A stretch of 40,220 nucleotides of DNA from an uncultured Rhodospirillales bacterium (GTDB lineage: Bacteria > Pseudomonadota > Alphaproteobacteria > Acetobacterales > Acetobacteraceae), in assembly GCA_903891315.1 (NCBI GenBank), contig CAITEF010000119.1:1-40220 (forward strand), given 5' to 3'. The notes under the pieces were generated by a model. That model was not told the DNA's origin. It made no database searches and saw only the letters and a list, made by a program, of their open reading frames with translations. Within the stretch, counting starts at the first letter, position 1. Each line of letters opens with the position of its first letter. The translations under genes and the position numbers were made by a program. Shown piece after piece: positions 24,334 through 34,453 of the stretch.

Positions 24334-25491
24334 TCAGCCAACTCCTTGGACGGCGAGCAGGCGGCGCATGCGTTCGGTGGCCAGATCCGGGTTCTGCAGG
24401 CAGCGTGCCTTGTCGGCGAGGCGGAAGAGTTCGGCCAGATGTTGCAGTGAGCGGGTGCTCTCTTGGCCGCCGATCATGGTGAAATGATCCTGCAAGCCGT
24501 TGAGATAGGACATGAACACCACGCCGGTTTTGTAGAACCGCGTGGGTGCTTTGAAGATGTGGCGGCTGAGTGCGACGGTCGGCTCCAGCACGCTGTGGAA
24601 CGTCGCGATGTCGCCGGTGGCAAGGCTCGACAAAGCCGACGACGCCACCGGCGCGATGGCGTCGAAAATGCCGAGCAGGGCGTCGGAATAGCCATGCTCG
24701 TCGCCCGCGATCAGTTCGGCGTAGTTGAAATCATCGCCGGTATACATCGCAACACCCGCAGGCAGGCGGCGGCGCATAGCGATTTCCTTCTCCTTGGAGA
24801 GCAGGGAAATCTTGATGCCGTCCACCTTGGCCGCGTTGTTCTGCAGAATGCCGAGGCAGACGTCCATCGCGGCCATATGGTCGCCATGGCCCCAATAACC
24901 GGTGAGTGCCGGATCAAACATCTCGCCGAGCCAGTGCAGGATCACCGGCTGTTTCACCTGGGACAGCACGCGGGCATAGACGCGGGCATAGTCGTCGGGT
25001 GATTTGGCGGCGACGACGAGGGCACGGCTGGCCATCAGGATGATGCGGGCACCGGCCTTCTCGACGGCTTCCATCTGCATCTCGTAGGCGGCGATCACGT
25101 CATCGATGGTGACATTGGCGCCGGCTTGCAGATGATCGGTGCCGACGCCGCAGGCGATCACGGCACCTGGGCGGGTGTCGGCTTCGCGTTGGGCGCGGGT
25201 GATCAGTTCGAGCGAGGCGTTCCAGTCCATCCCCATGCCGCGCTGCGCGGTGTCCATCGCCTCGGCGATGCCGAAGCCGAGATCCCAGAGATGGTGGCGG
25301 AACTTCATCGTGGTGTCCCAATCCACCTCCGTGTCGAGCCACGGGTCGCACTCGGCAAGAGGGTCGGCGACGACATGGGTGGCGGCGTAGGCGATGCGGT
25401 TCCAGGCCGGTCGCGCGCCTTGCGGCAAGGGCGTGCCGGTGAGTGTGTAGGACTCAAGCTTGGGGCCGTTGGGCAGGATCAGCGCGGCCAT
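24334..25491 (-). CDS. DUF993 protein, dihydrodipicolinate synthase-like aldolase
   Basis: This 385-residue protein of the DUF993 family is related to the DHDPS/N-acetylneuraminate lyase barrels. VDGIKISLLSKEKE, near 225, contains the Lys expected to form the Schiff base, and HWLGEMFDPALTGYWG near 185 is a family hallmark. It may carry out an aldol or retro-aldol cleavage of a keto sugar acid, giving pyruvate-type products; its true substrate is unknown. It starts four bases after the Gfo/Idh stop with a GGAG site inside the end of that gene. It sits between a dehydrogenase and the isomerase-like gene, so the three probably act in sequence. Confidence 0.87.
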   Translation of the reverse strand: MAALILPNGPKLESYTLTGTPLPQGARPAWNRIAYAATHVVADPLAECDPWLDTEVDWDTTMKFRHHLWDLGFGIAEAMDTAQRGMGMDWNASLELITRAQREADTRPGAVIACGVGTDHLQAGANVTIDDVIAAYEMQMEAVEKAGARIILMASRALVVAAKSPDDYARVYARVLSQVKQPVILHWLGEMFDPALTGYWGHGDHMAAMDVCLGILQNNAAKVDGIKISLLSKEKEIAMRRRLPAGVAMYTGDDFNYAELIAGDEHGYSDALLGIFDAIAPVASSALSSLATGDIATFHSVLEPTVALSRHIFKAPTRFYKTGVVFMSYLNGLQDHFTMIGGQESTRSLQHLAELFRLADKARCLQNPDLATERMRRLLAVQGVG

Positions 25492-25494
25492 GGC

Positions 25495-26646
25495 TCAGAT
25501 CTCCAAGGCTGGCACGTCGATCCAGCGTCGCTCGCGCCAGGATTTCAGGCCGAGTTCGGCGAGTTGCACGCCCTTGGCCCCCTCGGCGAGATCGAATTTC
25601 CACGGCGTGCCGTCGTACAGATGGCGGATATATTCCTCCCACTGCATCTTGAAGCCGTTGTCGGAGGGCAAATTGTCCGGCACCTCGTCCCACTGCTCGA
25701 TGAACTTCATCGTCTGCGGCTGGTCCGGATTCCAGACCGGGCGCGGCGTGTTGACACGGTGCTGGGTGAAGCATTTCGTCAGCCCCGCCACCGCCGAGCC
25801 ATGCGTGCCATCTACATGGAATGTCACGAGGTCATCCCGCCTCACGCGGGTGCACCAGGACGAATTGATATGCGCAATCACGCCGCCTTCGAGCTGGAAG
25901 GTAGCATAGGCGGCGTCATCGGCGTCGGCCACATAGGTTCGCCCCGCCTCGTCAACGCGGCTCGGGATATGCGTGGCCCCCAGACAGGATACCGCCTCGA
26001 CATTGCCGAACAGATTGTCCAGCACGTAGCGCCAATGGCAGAGCATATCGAGAATGATGCCGCCACCCTCGGCGGACTTGTAGTTCCAGCTTGGGCGTTG
26101 CGCCTGCTGCCAGTCGCCCTCGAACACCCAGTAGCCGAACTCGCCGCGCACCGAGAGGATGCGGCCGAAGAAGCCGGAATCGCGAAGCATTTTGATTTTG
26201 CGCAGGCCGGGCAGATAGAGCTTGTCCTGCACCACGCCGCTGCGCACCTTCTTCTCGCGGGCCAATTGGGCGAGCTTGATCACCGCGTCCATCGATTCCG
26301 AAATCGGCTTTTCGCAATAGATGTCCTTGCCGGCCGAGATGGCACGGGTGAGGAGTTCGGCGCGCATCTGGGTCGAGCCTGCATCGAAAAACAGCGTGTC
26401 GGCGGGGTTGGCCAGCGCCGCGTCGAGATCGGTGCTGTGGCGCGTGATGCCGTGTTTGGCGGCGATTTCGGCGATCTTGCCTGCGTTGCGGCCGACGATG
26501 TGGATGTCCGGCATCACGCGGTCGCCATTGGCGAGCAGCACACCGCCCTGGTCGCGGATGGCGCAGATCGAGCGGACAAGATGCTGATTATAGCCCATCC
26601 GCCCGGTCACCCCGTGCATGATCAGCCCCAAGCGAATTTGCGCCAT
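25495..26646 (-). CDS. Gfo/Idh/MocA-family dehydrogenase, first gene of the minus-strand run
   Basis: This 383-residue oxidoreductase differs from the one at 20942-22045. The N-terminus reads MAQIRLGLIMHGVTGRMGYN, with an HGVTGRMG dinucleotide loop instead of the usual GxGxxG. The CEKPISES motif (conserved Lys) and LDMLCHWRYVLDNLFG (Asp and His) are clear. Homologues commonly sit next to DUF993 and TIM-barrel genes. It should oxidise a sugar or sugar acid with NAD(P). The ATG at 26646 has a GGGAGA site. An operator-like sequence lies 41 bases upstream. Confidence 0.9.
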   Translation of the reverse strand: MAQIRLGLIMHGVTGRMGYNQHLVRSICAIRDQGGVLLANGDRVMPDIHIVGRNAGKIAEIAAKHGITRHSTDLDAALANPADTLFFDAGSTQMRAELLTRAISAGKDIYCEKPISESMDAVIKLAQLAREKKVRSGVVQDKLYLPGLRKIKMLRDSGFFGRILSVRGEFGYWVFEGDWQQAQRPSWNYKSAEGGGIILDMLCHWRYVLDNLFGNVEAVSCLGATHIPSRVDEAGRTYVADADDAAYATFQLEGGVIAHINSSWCTRVRRDDLVTFHVDGTHGSAVAGLTKCFTQHRVNTPRPVWNPDQPQTMKFIEQWDEVPDNLPSDNGFKMQWEEYIRHLYDGTPWKFDLAEGAKGVQLAELGLKSWRERRWIDVPALEI

Positions 26647-26687
26647 CTTGCGTCTCCCGCATGACCCCGCTTTTGCCGGGTTGTATA

Positions 26688-26697
26688 TAACTGGTTA
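26688..26697. promoter_or_regulatory. TetR-type operator candidate before the minus-strand run
   Basis: TAAC-TG-GTTA is an inverted repeat inside TATATAACTGGTTACTTA, in the 90-base gap between the Gfo/Idh start and the TetR stop. A related sequence (TATAAC...GGTTACT) precedes the plus-strand operon at 27511-27524. A TATATA on the minus strand (26684-26689) could be the -10, so binding would block transcription. The spacers differ (two against six bases), which weakens the case. Confidence 0.5.
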
Positions 26698-26736
26698 CTT
26701 ACACTACGGACGATACGCCGCCTGCGTCAAGACGGA

Positions 26737-27441
26737 TCAGGGGCGCAGATAGCCGAGGATGACGTGCACGATGTGCTCGCCCCATTGGTCGGTCTCATCG
26801 GTGCGCATCAGGTTGCGGCCGAAAATCACCGAGAGCGTGTGGCGGTTGGAGAGGTAGAAAAATCCGAGCGAGGCGATGGAGATATAGACCTGCACCGGGT
26901 CGGCATCGCGGCGGAAGACGCCCTCGGCCATGCCGCGTGTCAGCAATCCGCCAATGGTTTCCACCAGTGGTGAGTGCAGGTCGAAAATCCGGGCCGAGCG
27001 TTTTAAATACGCGGCTTTGTGGATATTCTCGGTGGCCAGCAAGCTCATGAACTCCGGATGTTCTAGGAAGTAATTCCAGGTGAACAACGCAAGTTCCCGC
27101 ATAGCCTCCGTCGGGTTTCTGTCGGTGAGTTTCAGGCCGTGTTCTGCGGTGCGGATCGAAACATAGGCCGATTCCAGCACGGCGACATAGAGCGCTTCTT
27201 TGTCGCCGAAATAATGGTACAGCATGCGCTTGTTGATCTTGGCGCGGGCGGCAATGGCGTCGATGCGCGCGCCGCTATAGCCCTTTTCGGTGAATTCCCG
27301 CGTGGCAGCTTCCAGGATGGCAGCCGAGGTGCGTTCCGGATCACGCGTGGCCGCTGTTCTGGGAGTGGGCGTGGTCGCGGTCTTGCGTCGCATGGGTTTG
27401 GCCGCAAGCGTCACCTCGGTCTGCTCACCACTCACCGCCAT
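26737..27441 (-). CDS. TetR-family transcriptional regulator
   Basis: This 234-residue regulator has a basic 35-residue N-terminal tail. The TetR helix-turn-helix follows at about 59-78 (ARIDAIAARAKINKRMLYHYFGDKEALY), preceded by ILEAATREFTEKGYSG. The C-terminal part (NYFLEHPEFMSLLATENIHK onwards) is of the TetR_C ligand-binding type found in RutR-like regulators. It lies between two divergent catabolic operons and probably represses both and itself, releasing DNA when a pathway metabolite binds. The ATG at 27441 has GGAG four bases upstream; Met17 is an alternative. Confidence 0.9.
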   Translation of the reverse strand: MAVSGEQTEVTLAAKPMRRKTATTPTPRTAATRDPERTSAAILEAATREFTEKGYSGARIDAIAARAKINKRMLYHYFGDKEALYVAVLESAYVSIRTAEHGLKLTDRNPTEAMRELALFTWNYFLEHPEFMSLLATENIHKAAYLKRSARIFDLHSPLVETIGGLLTRGMAEGVFRRDADPVQVYISIASLGFFYLSNRHTLSVIFGRNLMRTDETDQWGEHIVHVILGYLRP

Positions 27442-27480
27442 ACTCCATTCATCCGCAACACCGTATCCCCAGTTTGCACA

Positions 27481-27524
27481 TTGACCAAGCCGCTTGGGTA
27501 GGGCTATTTATAACCACTCGGTTA
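27481..27524 (+). promoter_or_regulatory. Predicted promoter and TetR-type operator of the plus-strand operon
   Basis: TTGACC (27481-27486) and TATTTA (27505-27510), 18 bases apart, make a plausible sigma-70 promoter. Immediately downstream TAACC-ACTC-GGTTA (27511-27524) is a perfect 5-base inverted repeat covering the expected transcription start, a classic repressor position. The sequence shares TATAAC and GGTTACT with the site at 26688-26697. It also lies 70 bases upstream of the TetR start, allowing autoregulation. The leader to the first permease is about 75 bases and holds no other obvious gene. Confidence 0.55.
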
Positions 27525-27596
27525 CTAAGCGCGCCAGAGCCCAAGCGGACTGGAGGACGAGAACAAGGACCGTTTAGCCCTGGGAGGGGCGTTGTG

Positions 27597-28505
27597 GTGG
27601 GAGCAGCGGTCCAAAGGCAGCGTGCCGGGCGCTTTGTGGCGATGCGGGAAGGCTATGGCTTCCTGCTGCCGTGGTTTGCTGGTTTTTTCGGCCTCACGCT
27701 GGGGCCTGCGCTGTTCTCGCTCTATCTCTCATTTACCAAATACGATCTGGTCAGTGATCCGCGCTGGATCGGGATGGCCAATTACGTGCGCATCGCCACC
27801 GCCGACGCCAAATTCTCGCAGGCTATGCATGTCACCTTCACTTATGTGTTCCTGGCGGTGCCGCTGAAGCTCGCCTTTGCACTGTCGATTGCGATGATCC
27901 TCAACAAGGGATTGCGCGGCCTGCCGATTTATCGCGCGCTGTTCTATCTGCCCTCCCTGCTCGGCGGATCGGTCGCAATTGCGATCCTCTGGCGCGAGGT
28001 GTTTTCGGCCGATGGGTTGTTCAATCAGGTGCTGGCGGTGTTCGGCATCAAGGGAATTGGCTGGGTGACCACGCCGGAGACGGCACTCTACACGCTGGTG
28101 CTGCTGACGATCTGGCAGTTCGGCTCGTCGATGATCATCTTCCTGGCCGGGCTGCGGCAAATCCCGCAGGACATGTATGAGGCGGCGAGCATTGATGGCG
28201 CGAGCCCGCGTCGGCAGTTCTTCAAGATCACGCTGCCGTTGCTCACCCCGGTGATCTTCTTCAACGCGATTGTGCAAACCATTGACGCGTTCAAGGCGTT
28301 CACGCCGTCCTTCATCATCAGCGAAGGCACTGGCGGGCCGGTGAACTCGACATTGTTCTATACACTGTATCTGTTTCAAGAGGCTTTTGCCTATTTCCGC
28401 ATGGGCTATGCTTCGGCACTTGCTTGGGTGCTGGTGATGATCATCGGCAGTTTCACCGCCGTCTCGTTCTTCATGTCGCGCTATTGGGTGCATTACGATG
28501 AGTGA
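27597..28505 (+). CDS. Carbohydrate ABC transporter permease (CUT1, MalF-like)
   Basis: This inner-membrane permease has about 302 residues and six predicted helices. FLLPWFAGFFGLTLGPALFSLYLSF is split over the first helix, and the EAA loop reads EAASIDGASPRRQFFKITLPLL, as in sugar ABC permeases. The start is uncertain. I chose the GTG at 27597, seven bases after a GGGAGGGG site; it keeps the usual basic stretch before helix 1. A GTG at 27594 or the ATG at 27642 are alternatives. It overlaps the second permease by eight bases. The matching binding protein is encoded in the divergent operon (22122-23405). Confidence 0.9.
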   Translation: MGAAVQRQRAGRFVAMREGYGFLLPWFAGFFGLTLGPALFSLYLSFTKYDLVSDPRWIGMANYVRIATADAKFSQAMHVTFTYVFLAVPLKLAFALSIAMILNKGLRGLPIYRALFYLPSLLGGSVAIAILWREVFSADGLFNQVLAVFGIKGIGWVTTPETALYTLVLLTIWQFGSSMIIFLAGLRQIPQDMYEAASIDGASPRRQFFKITLPLLTPVIFFNAIVQTIDAFKAFTPSFIISEGTGGPVNSTLFYTLYLFQEAFAYFRMGYASALAWVLVMIIGSFTAVSFFMSRYWVHYDE

Positions 28506-29367
28506 GCGGGCCGAAGAGAGGCTGCCGGGCGTGCAGTATTCGCGTTGGAGCGGCATTCGCAAGCACACGATGCTGTGCTGCGTGTCACTGGTGATGCTCT
28601 ATCCGCTGTTGTGGATGGTCAGTTCCTCGATGAAGCCCGAGAACGAGATTTTCACCTCGGCCTCGCTGTTCCCGAGCCATTTCGATCTCAGCGCCTATAA
28701 GCGCGGCTGGTTCGGCCTTGATGTCAGTTTCGGGCGGTTCTTTCTCAATTCGCTGATCGTCTCGGTGCTGTCGGTGATCGGCAATGTGATGTCCTGCTCG
28801 CTGGCCGCCTTCGCCTTTGCGCGGCTGCGGTTTCCAGGGCGGCATCTTTGGTTCTCATTGATGCTGGGCACGCTGATGCTGCCCTATCATGTGGTGCTGA
28901 TCCCGCAATATATCCTGTTCCTGAACCTCGATTGGATCGACACGTTCCTGCCGCTGGTGGTTCCGAAATTCCTCGCCTGTGATGCGTTCTTCATCTTTCT
29001 GATGGTGCAGTTCTTCCGCGGCATTCCGCGCGAGCTTGACGAGGCGGCGCGGATTGACGGGTGTTCGGCGTGGCGGATTTACTGGAAGATCATGCTGCCG
29101 CTCTCGACGCCGGTGCTGGCGACGGCGGCGATCTTCTCGTTCATCTTCACCTGGGATGATTTCTTCGCGCCGCTGATCTATCTGGGTGATCCGACCCACT
29201 ACACCTCGCAGGTGGCGCTGCGCAGCTTCATCGACAGCACCAACCAATCCGATTGGGGCGGGTTGTTTGCGATGTCGTCGCTGGCGGTGATCCCGGTTTT
29301 CGTCTTTTTCGTCTTCTTCCAGCGCCTGCTGATCGAAGGCATCGCCACCACCGGCATGAAACGTTGA
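28498..29367 (+). CDS. Carbohydrate ABC transporter permease (CUT1, MalG-like)
   Basis: This is the second membrane subunit of the sugar importer, 289 residues with about six helices. MVSSSMKPENEIF after helix 1 and the EAA loop DEAARIDGCSAWRIYWKIMLPLS are typical of MalG-type permeases, as is the ending FFQRLLIEGIATTGMKR. The ATG at 28498 overlaps the end of the first permease, so the two are co-translated. The ATPase follows after 13 bases. Confidence 0.93.
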   Translation: MSERAEERLPGVQYSRWSGIRKHTMLCCVSLVMLYPLLWMVSSSMKPENEIFTSASLFPSHFDLSAYKRGWFGLDVSFGRFFLNSLIVSVLSVIGNVMSCSLAAFAFARLRFPGRHLWFSLMLGTLMLPYHVVLIPQYILFLNLDWIDTFLPLVVPKFLACDAFFIFLMVQFFRGIPRELDEAARIDGCSAWRIYWKIMLPLSTPVLATAAIFSFIFTWDDFFAPLIYLGDPTHYTSQVALRSFIDSTNQSDWGGLFAMSSLAVIPVFVFFVFFQRLLIEGIATTGMKR

Positions 29368-29380
29368 GGAGAGCCGTGTC

Positions 29381-30463
<1,083 letters not shown>

Positions 30464-30492
30464 GACTTCCAGCACTTGCGCGAGGAGGCAGC

Positions 30493-31593
30493 ATGAACTT
30501 CGTCACAATCCAGTCGGTCACACCGCATTTCAAGCGTGTCAATGGCAAGACGGTGTGGAGCTTCGTGCGCGTGCGATCCGCCGATGGGATCGTGGGTTGG
30601 GGCGAGGCGTCGATCAACGGCAAGGAGGCTGAGATCGGGCAGCAGGCGCGGATCCAGCACGAACGCCTCAGCGGGACGCAGGCTGATGTGGCGAAGGGCA
30701 TTGCGCCGCTGACGAAGGACAAGGTCGGCTGGGCCGTGGCGTCGGCGATTGATCAGGCGGTCTGGGATATTCTGGCGCGGCTGGCGGGCAAGCCGTTGCG
30801 GGATTTGTTGGGGAATAGCAGTCGCGGTGATGTGGAACTCTACGCCAACATCAATCGTGGCACGCTTGATCGCTCTCCATCGGGGTTTGCCGCGACTGCC
30901 GAGGTTGCTGTCGCAGCCGGTTTCAGCGCGATCAAAATGGCCCCGTTCGACGACCTCACGCCGGCAATCGCGGCGTCTGCCGAAGGGGCAAAATTGATAC
31001 ATTCCGGGTTGGACCGGATCGCTGCCGCCTATGCCGCCATTGCCGGACGGGCTCGGTTGCAGGTGGATTGCCATTGGCGGTTTACCCCGCAAACCGCAGC
31101 CGAGGCACTGCGTGAGGCGACGCGGATTGGCATCACATGGTTCGAATGTCCGCTGCCGGAAACCCAAGCGAATATCCCCGAAATCCGCCGTCTGCGTGGC
31201 ATCGCCAACGAAGGTGGTGTGCAACTGGCAGGCATGGAGGAAAGCTCCACTTTGGCGGCGTTTTTGCCGTGGGTGGAGGCGTATGACGTGATGATGCCGG
31301 ATGTGAAATATGCTGGTGGACTCGCGGAGGTGTTCCGGATCGCCGACGCCTTGCAGAGCCATGGCGTTTCGATGTCGCTGCACAACCCGACCGGCTCGGT
31401 CTGCCACGCGACCAGCCTGCATGTGACGGCGGCGATGCCGGAGGGGCTGCCGCTGGAGATGCAGTTCGGCGAGACCGATCTGCTGTATGATTTGCCGCGG
31501 CCCAAACTGCCCCGCCCGGTGGCCGGTCGCAGCAGAGTGCCAGAAGGTGCCGGGCACGGTGCGGAATTGCGGGTTGATGATTTGACGGTTTGA
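30493..31593 (+). CDS. Enolase-superfamily acid-sugar dehydratase-like protein (mandelate racemase group)
   Basis: This 366-residue protein has the mandelate racemase layout. Candidate residues are Lys148 (AIKMAPF), metal ligands Asp192, Glu218 and Glu249 or Glu250, His194 in VDCHWR, and an Asp270-His297 dyad (MPDVKYAGG, SLHNPTGS). The D-x-H arrangement with a late His resembles acid-sugar dehydratases such as galactonate dehydratase, which turn a sugar acid into a 2-keto-3-deoxy acid. The length is normal. The ATG at 30493 follows GAGGAGG; the frame is open upstream only inside the ATPase gene. It lies 29 bases after the sugar ATPase, so its substrate probably comes from that importer. Confidence 0.87.
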   Translation: MNFVTIQSVTPHFKRVNGKTVWSFVRVRSADGIVGWGEASINGKEAEIGQQARIQHERLSGTQADVAKGIAPLTKDKVGWAVASAIDQAVWDILARLAGKPLRDLLGNSSRGDVELYANINRGTLDRSPSGFAATAEVAVAAGFSAIKMAPFDDLTPAIAASAEGAKLIHSGLDRIAAAYAAIAGRARLQVDCHWRFTPQTAAEALREATRIGITWFECPLPETQANIPEIRRLRGIANEGGVQLAGMEESSTLAAFLPWVEAYDVMMPDVKYAGGLAEVFRIADALQSHGVSMSLHNPTGSVCHATSLHVTAAMPEGLPLEMQFGETDLLYDLPRPKLPRPVAGRSRVPEGAGHGAELRVDDLTV

Positions 31594-31625
31594 TGCACTG
31601 TTTCCACAAAGCCGGGGAGGGCGTG

Positions 31626-32909
31626 ATGGATATGAGCCACCAAAAGCCAACGCGCATCCGCGTGCTGATTGTCGGCATGTTGTTCGTCACCACCGTGATC
31701 AACTATCTCGACCGCAGTTCGATCTCGATTGCAGGCCCTTTCATCAGCAAGGAGATGGGGCTGAATTCGGTGCAGCTCGGGCTGGTGTTCTCGGCCTTTG
31801 CCTGGGCGTATTCGCCGTTGCAGATTCCCGGCTCGCTGCTGGTCGACAAGCTCAAACCGCGTCTGCTGTATCCGGTGATCATCGCGCTGTGGTCGAGCAT
31901 GCAGTTGATGCTGGGTTTCGCGGGCGGGCTCTGGCAGCTCTTCGCGTTCCGGCTCGGACTGGGGGCGGCCGAAGCGCCCTCATTTCCGATGAACAACCGC
32001 GTCGTCACCTCCTGGCTGCCGGAGCGCGAGCGGGCGATGGCGGTGGGGTCTTATGTCTCGGGGCAATATGTCGGTCTCGCCTTCCTCACCCCCGTGCTGG
32101 TCTGGCTGACGCAGGATTATGGCTGGCGGACAATGTTTGCCGTGATCGGCGCGGTGGGCATTCTGTGGGCGCTGTGCTTTTGGTATTTCTACCGCGACCC
32201 GGATCGCTCGCAATCGGCCAATGATGCCGAGCGTGATCTGATCCGCCAAGGCGGCGGGCAGGTGGAATGGGTTGGGCGCAAGACCGTCGAAGGTGGTCCG
32301 GCCCCGATCAGCGCGAGGAAAGCATTTGCCAATCGCAAACTCTGGGGCCTGCTGATCGCCCATAGCTGCGAGACAGCGGCGAACTGGTTCTTTCTGACCT
32401 GGTTCCCGACCTATCTGGTGCAGTATCGCCATATCGCCTTCATCAAGGTGGGGTTCCTGGCGACGCTGCCGTTTCTGGCGGCGTTTGTGGGCGTGCTGCT
32501 CTCGGGCTTTGTGTCCGACGCGTTGGTGCGGCGTGGCAATTCGCTGAGCCTCTCGCGCAAGATCCCGATTGTCACCGGGCTCGTGCTGGCCACGTCGATC
32601 ATCGGGGCGAATTATGTCGACGATCCGAACCTGATCATCATGTTCATGACGCTGGCGTTTTTCGGCAGCGGGTTGGGCGCGATCTCCTGGTCGCTGGTCT
32701 CCTCCATCGCGCCGGTGCATCTGGTGGGGCTGGCGAGCGGGGCGTTCAATTTCGTCGGCACCAGCATGGGCATCACCCTGCCGCTGGTGATCGGCTTTCT
32801 GGTGCGCAACGGCGATTTCTCGCCCGCGCTGATCTTTGTCGGCAGCATGGCCGGATTGTCGGCATTTTCGTATCTGGTGATCATTGGCGAAGTGAAGCGC
32901 GTCGAATAA
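31626..32909 (+). CDS. MFS transporter, anion:cation symporter type
   Basis: This is a major facilitator of about 427 residues with twelve helices. VINYLDRSSISIAGPFI in helix 1 is the ACS-family signature (ExuT, GudP, DgoT: hexuronates, glucarate, galactonate), and VTSWLPERERAMAVGSY matches the same group. It probably imports an acidic sugar by proton symport. The ATG at 31626 follows GGGGAGG. It sits between the acid-sugar dehydratase-like gene and the sulfatase gene, which supports a sugar-acid ligand. Confidence 0.9.
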   Translation: MDMSHQKPTRIRVLIVGMLFVTTVINYLDRSSISIAGPFISKEMGLNSVQLGLVFSAFAWAYSPLQIPGSLLVDKLKPRLLYPVIIALWSSMQLMLGFAGGLWQLFAFRLGLGAAEAPSFPMNNRVVTSWLPERERAMAVGSYVSGQYVGLAFLTPVLVWLTQDYGWRTMFAVIGAVGILWALCFWYFYRDPDRSQSANDAERDLIRQGGGQVEWVGRKTVEGGPAPISARKAFANRKLWGLLIAHSCETAANWFFLTWFPTYLVQYRHIAFIKVGFLATLPFLAAFVGVLLSGFVSDALVRRGNSLSLSRKIPIVTGLVLATSIIGANYVDDPNLIIMFMTLAFFGSGLGAISWSLVSSIAPVHLVGLASGAFNFVGTSMGITLPLVIGFLVRNGDFSPALIFVGSMAGLSAFSYLVIIGEVKRVE

Positions 32910-32946
32910 TTGCCAGACAATAAGCAAAACCGAGAGGGGCGTGCCG

Positions 32947-34398
32947 ATGACCAATATGCTTTTCATCATGTCCGACGAGCACAACCGCAAGGTGATGGGC
33001 TGTGCTGGGCATGAGATGATCCAGACCCCGAATATGGACGCGCTGGCGGCGCGTGGGGTTCGGTTTACCGACGCCTATTGCAACTCACCGATCTGCGTCC
33101 CCTCGCGCGCCAGCTTTGCCACCGGGACTTATCCGCATCAGAACCGGTTCTGGGACAACGCGATCCCGTATAACGGCACGATGACCACCTGGCATCACCG
33201 CCTGCGTGAGAGCGGCTGCACCGCGACCTCCATCGGCAAGCTGCATTTCCGCAGCAGTGATGACGATAACGGGTTCACCGAAGAGGTGATGCCGCTGCAT
33301 GTGGTCGATGGCGAGGGCGATGTGCTGGGTCTGGTGCGCGACCACAACGCGCCGCCGCGCAAGGCCACGCTGCGGATGGCCGAGGAGGCCGGGCCGGGGG
33401 ATTCGTCCTATCAGCGTTATGACGACCGGATCATCGAGGCCTCGATTGCCTGGCTCCAGCAGCGCGCCGCCGAAAAGGACGGCAAGCCGTGGACGCTGTT
33501 CGTCTCGCTGGTCTGCCCGCATTTCCCGCTGGTCTCGCGCGAGGAGTGGTATCGGCTTTATCCCGAGGGCAACGTGCCGTGGCCGAAATTCTACGGCGAG
33601 AATGAGCGCCCCCGTCACACTTGGTTGGAGGCGATGCGTCGCACCGCGATCTATGACGAGGCGTTCAACGAGGAGCGGGTGCGGCGGGCGATTTCGGCGT
33701 ATTTCGGCATGGTCAGCTTCCAGGACGACAATCTGGGCCGCCTGATGAAGGCGCTGGAGGACACCGGGCTGATCGAGACGACGCGGGTGATCTACACCTC
33801 CGATCACGGCGACAATCTGGGGGCGCGCGGGCTGTGGGGCAAATCCAACATGTATGAGGATTCGGCGGGGATCCCGATGTTGATGGCTGGCCCGGGCGTA
33901 CCGCAGGGCGTGGTTTGCCGCGAACCGGTGTCGCTGGTGGATGCCTATCCGACGATTCTGGCCACGATGGGCATTGAGCCCAACGAGGCGGACCGCAAGC
34001 TGCCGGGTGCCAATCTGCTCGATGTGGTCAGCGGCAAGGTGGGCGAGCGGACGATCTTGAGCGAATACCATGCGTCAGGATCGGTCTCCGGTGCGTTTAT
34101 GATCCGGCGCGGCCGACACAAGCTGGTCTATTATGCGGCTGGCCATGCGCCACAATTGTTCGATGTGGTGGCCGATCCGTGGGAGGGCCGTGATCTGGCG
34201 CAGGAGCCGGGCTATGCTGGGCTGCTGGCGGATTGCATCGCCGATCTGCGCAAGATTTGCGACCCCGATTCTGTCGACGCGCTGTGCAAGGCCGATCAGG
34301 CCAAGCTGATCGCGCATTATGGCGGTTGGGAGAAAATCACCAAGCGCGGCACCTTCGGCCACTCGCCGGTGCCGGGAGACAAGCCGATCTACGCCTGA
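32947..34398 (+). CDS. Sulfatase (formylglycine type), cytoplasmic
   Basis: This is a type I sulfatase of 483 residues. The modification motif C50-V-P-S-R54 follows SPI; Cys50 must be oxidised to formylglycine for activity. Calcium-site residues are visible in MSDEHN (Asp10) and SDHGDN (Asp286, His287). GKLHF near 98 carries a catalytic Lys and His. There is no signal peptide, so it acts inside the cell on an imported sulfate ester. The ATG at 32947 is seven bases after GAGAGGGG. A formylglycine-generating enzyme is encoded two genes downstream. The fold is close to choline sulfatase and S1 glycan sulfatases; context favours a sugar sulfate. Confidence 0.93.
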   Translation: MTNMLFIMSDEHNRKVMGCAGHEMIQTPNMDALAARGVRFTDAYCNSPICVPSRASFATGTYPHQNRFWDNAIPYNGTMTTWHHRLRESGCTATSIGKLHFRSSDDDNGFTEEVMPLHVVDGEGDVLGLVRDHNAPPRKATLRMAEEAGPGDSSYQRYDDRIIEASIAWLQQRAAEKDGKPWTLFVSLVCPHFPLVSREEWYRLYPEGNVPWPKFYGENERPRHTWLEAMRRTAIYDEAFNEERVRRAISAYFGMVSFQDDNLGRLMKALEDTGLIETTRVIYTSDHGDNLGARGLWGKSNMYEDSAGIPMLMAGPGVPQGVVCREPVSLVDAYPTILATMGIEPNEADRKLPGANLLDVVSGKVGERTILSEYHASGSVSGAFMIRRGRHKLVYYAAGHAPQLFDVVADPWEGRDLAQEPGYAGLLADCIADLRKICDPDSVDALCKADQAKLIAHYGGWEKITKRGTFGHSPVPGDKPIYA

Positions 34399-34453
34399 CG
34401 AAATCACGGCAAACCCCGGAAAACAAGGGGAAGCCGCTGGGGAGGAAAAGCCT

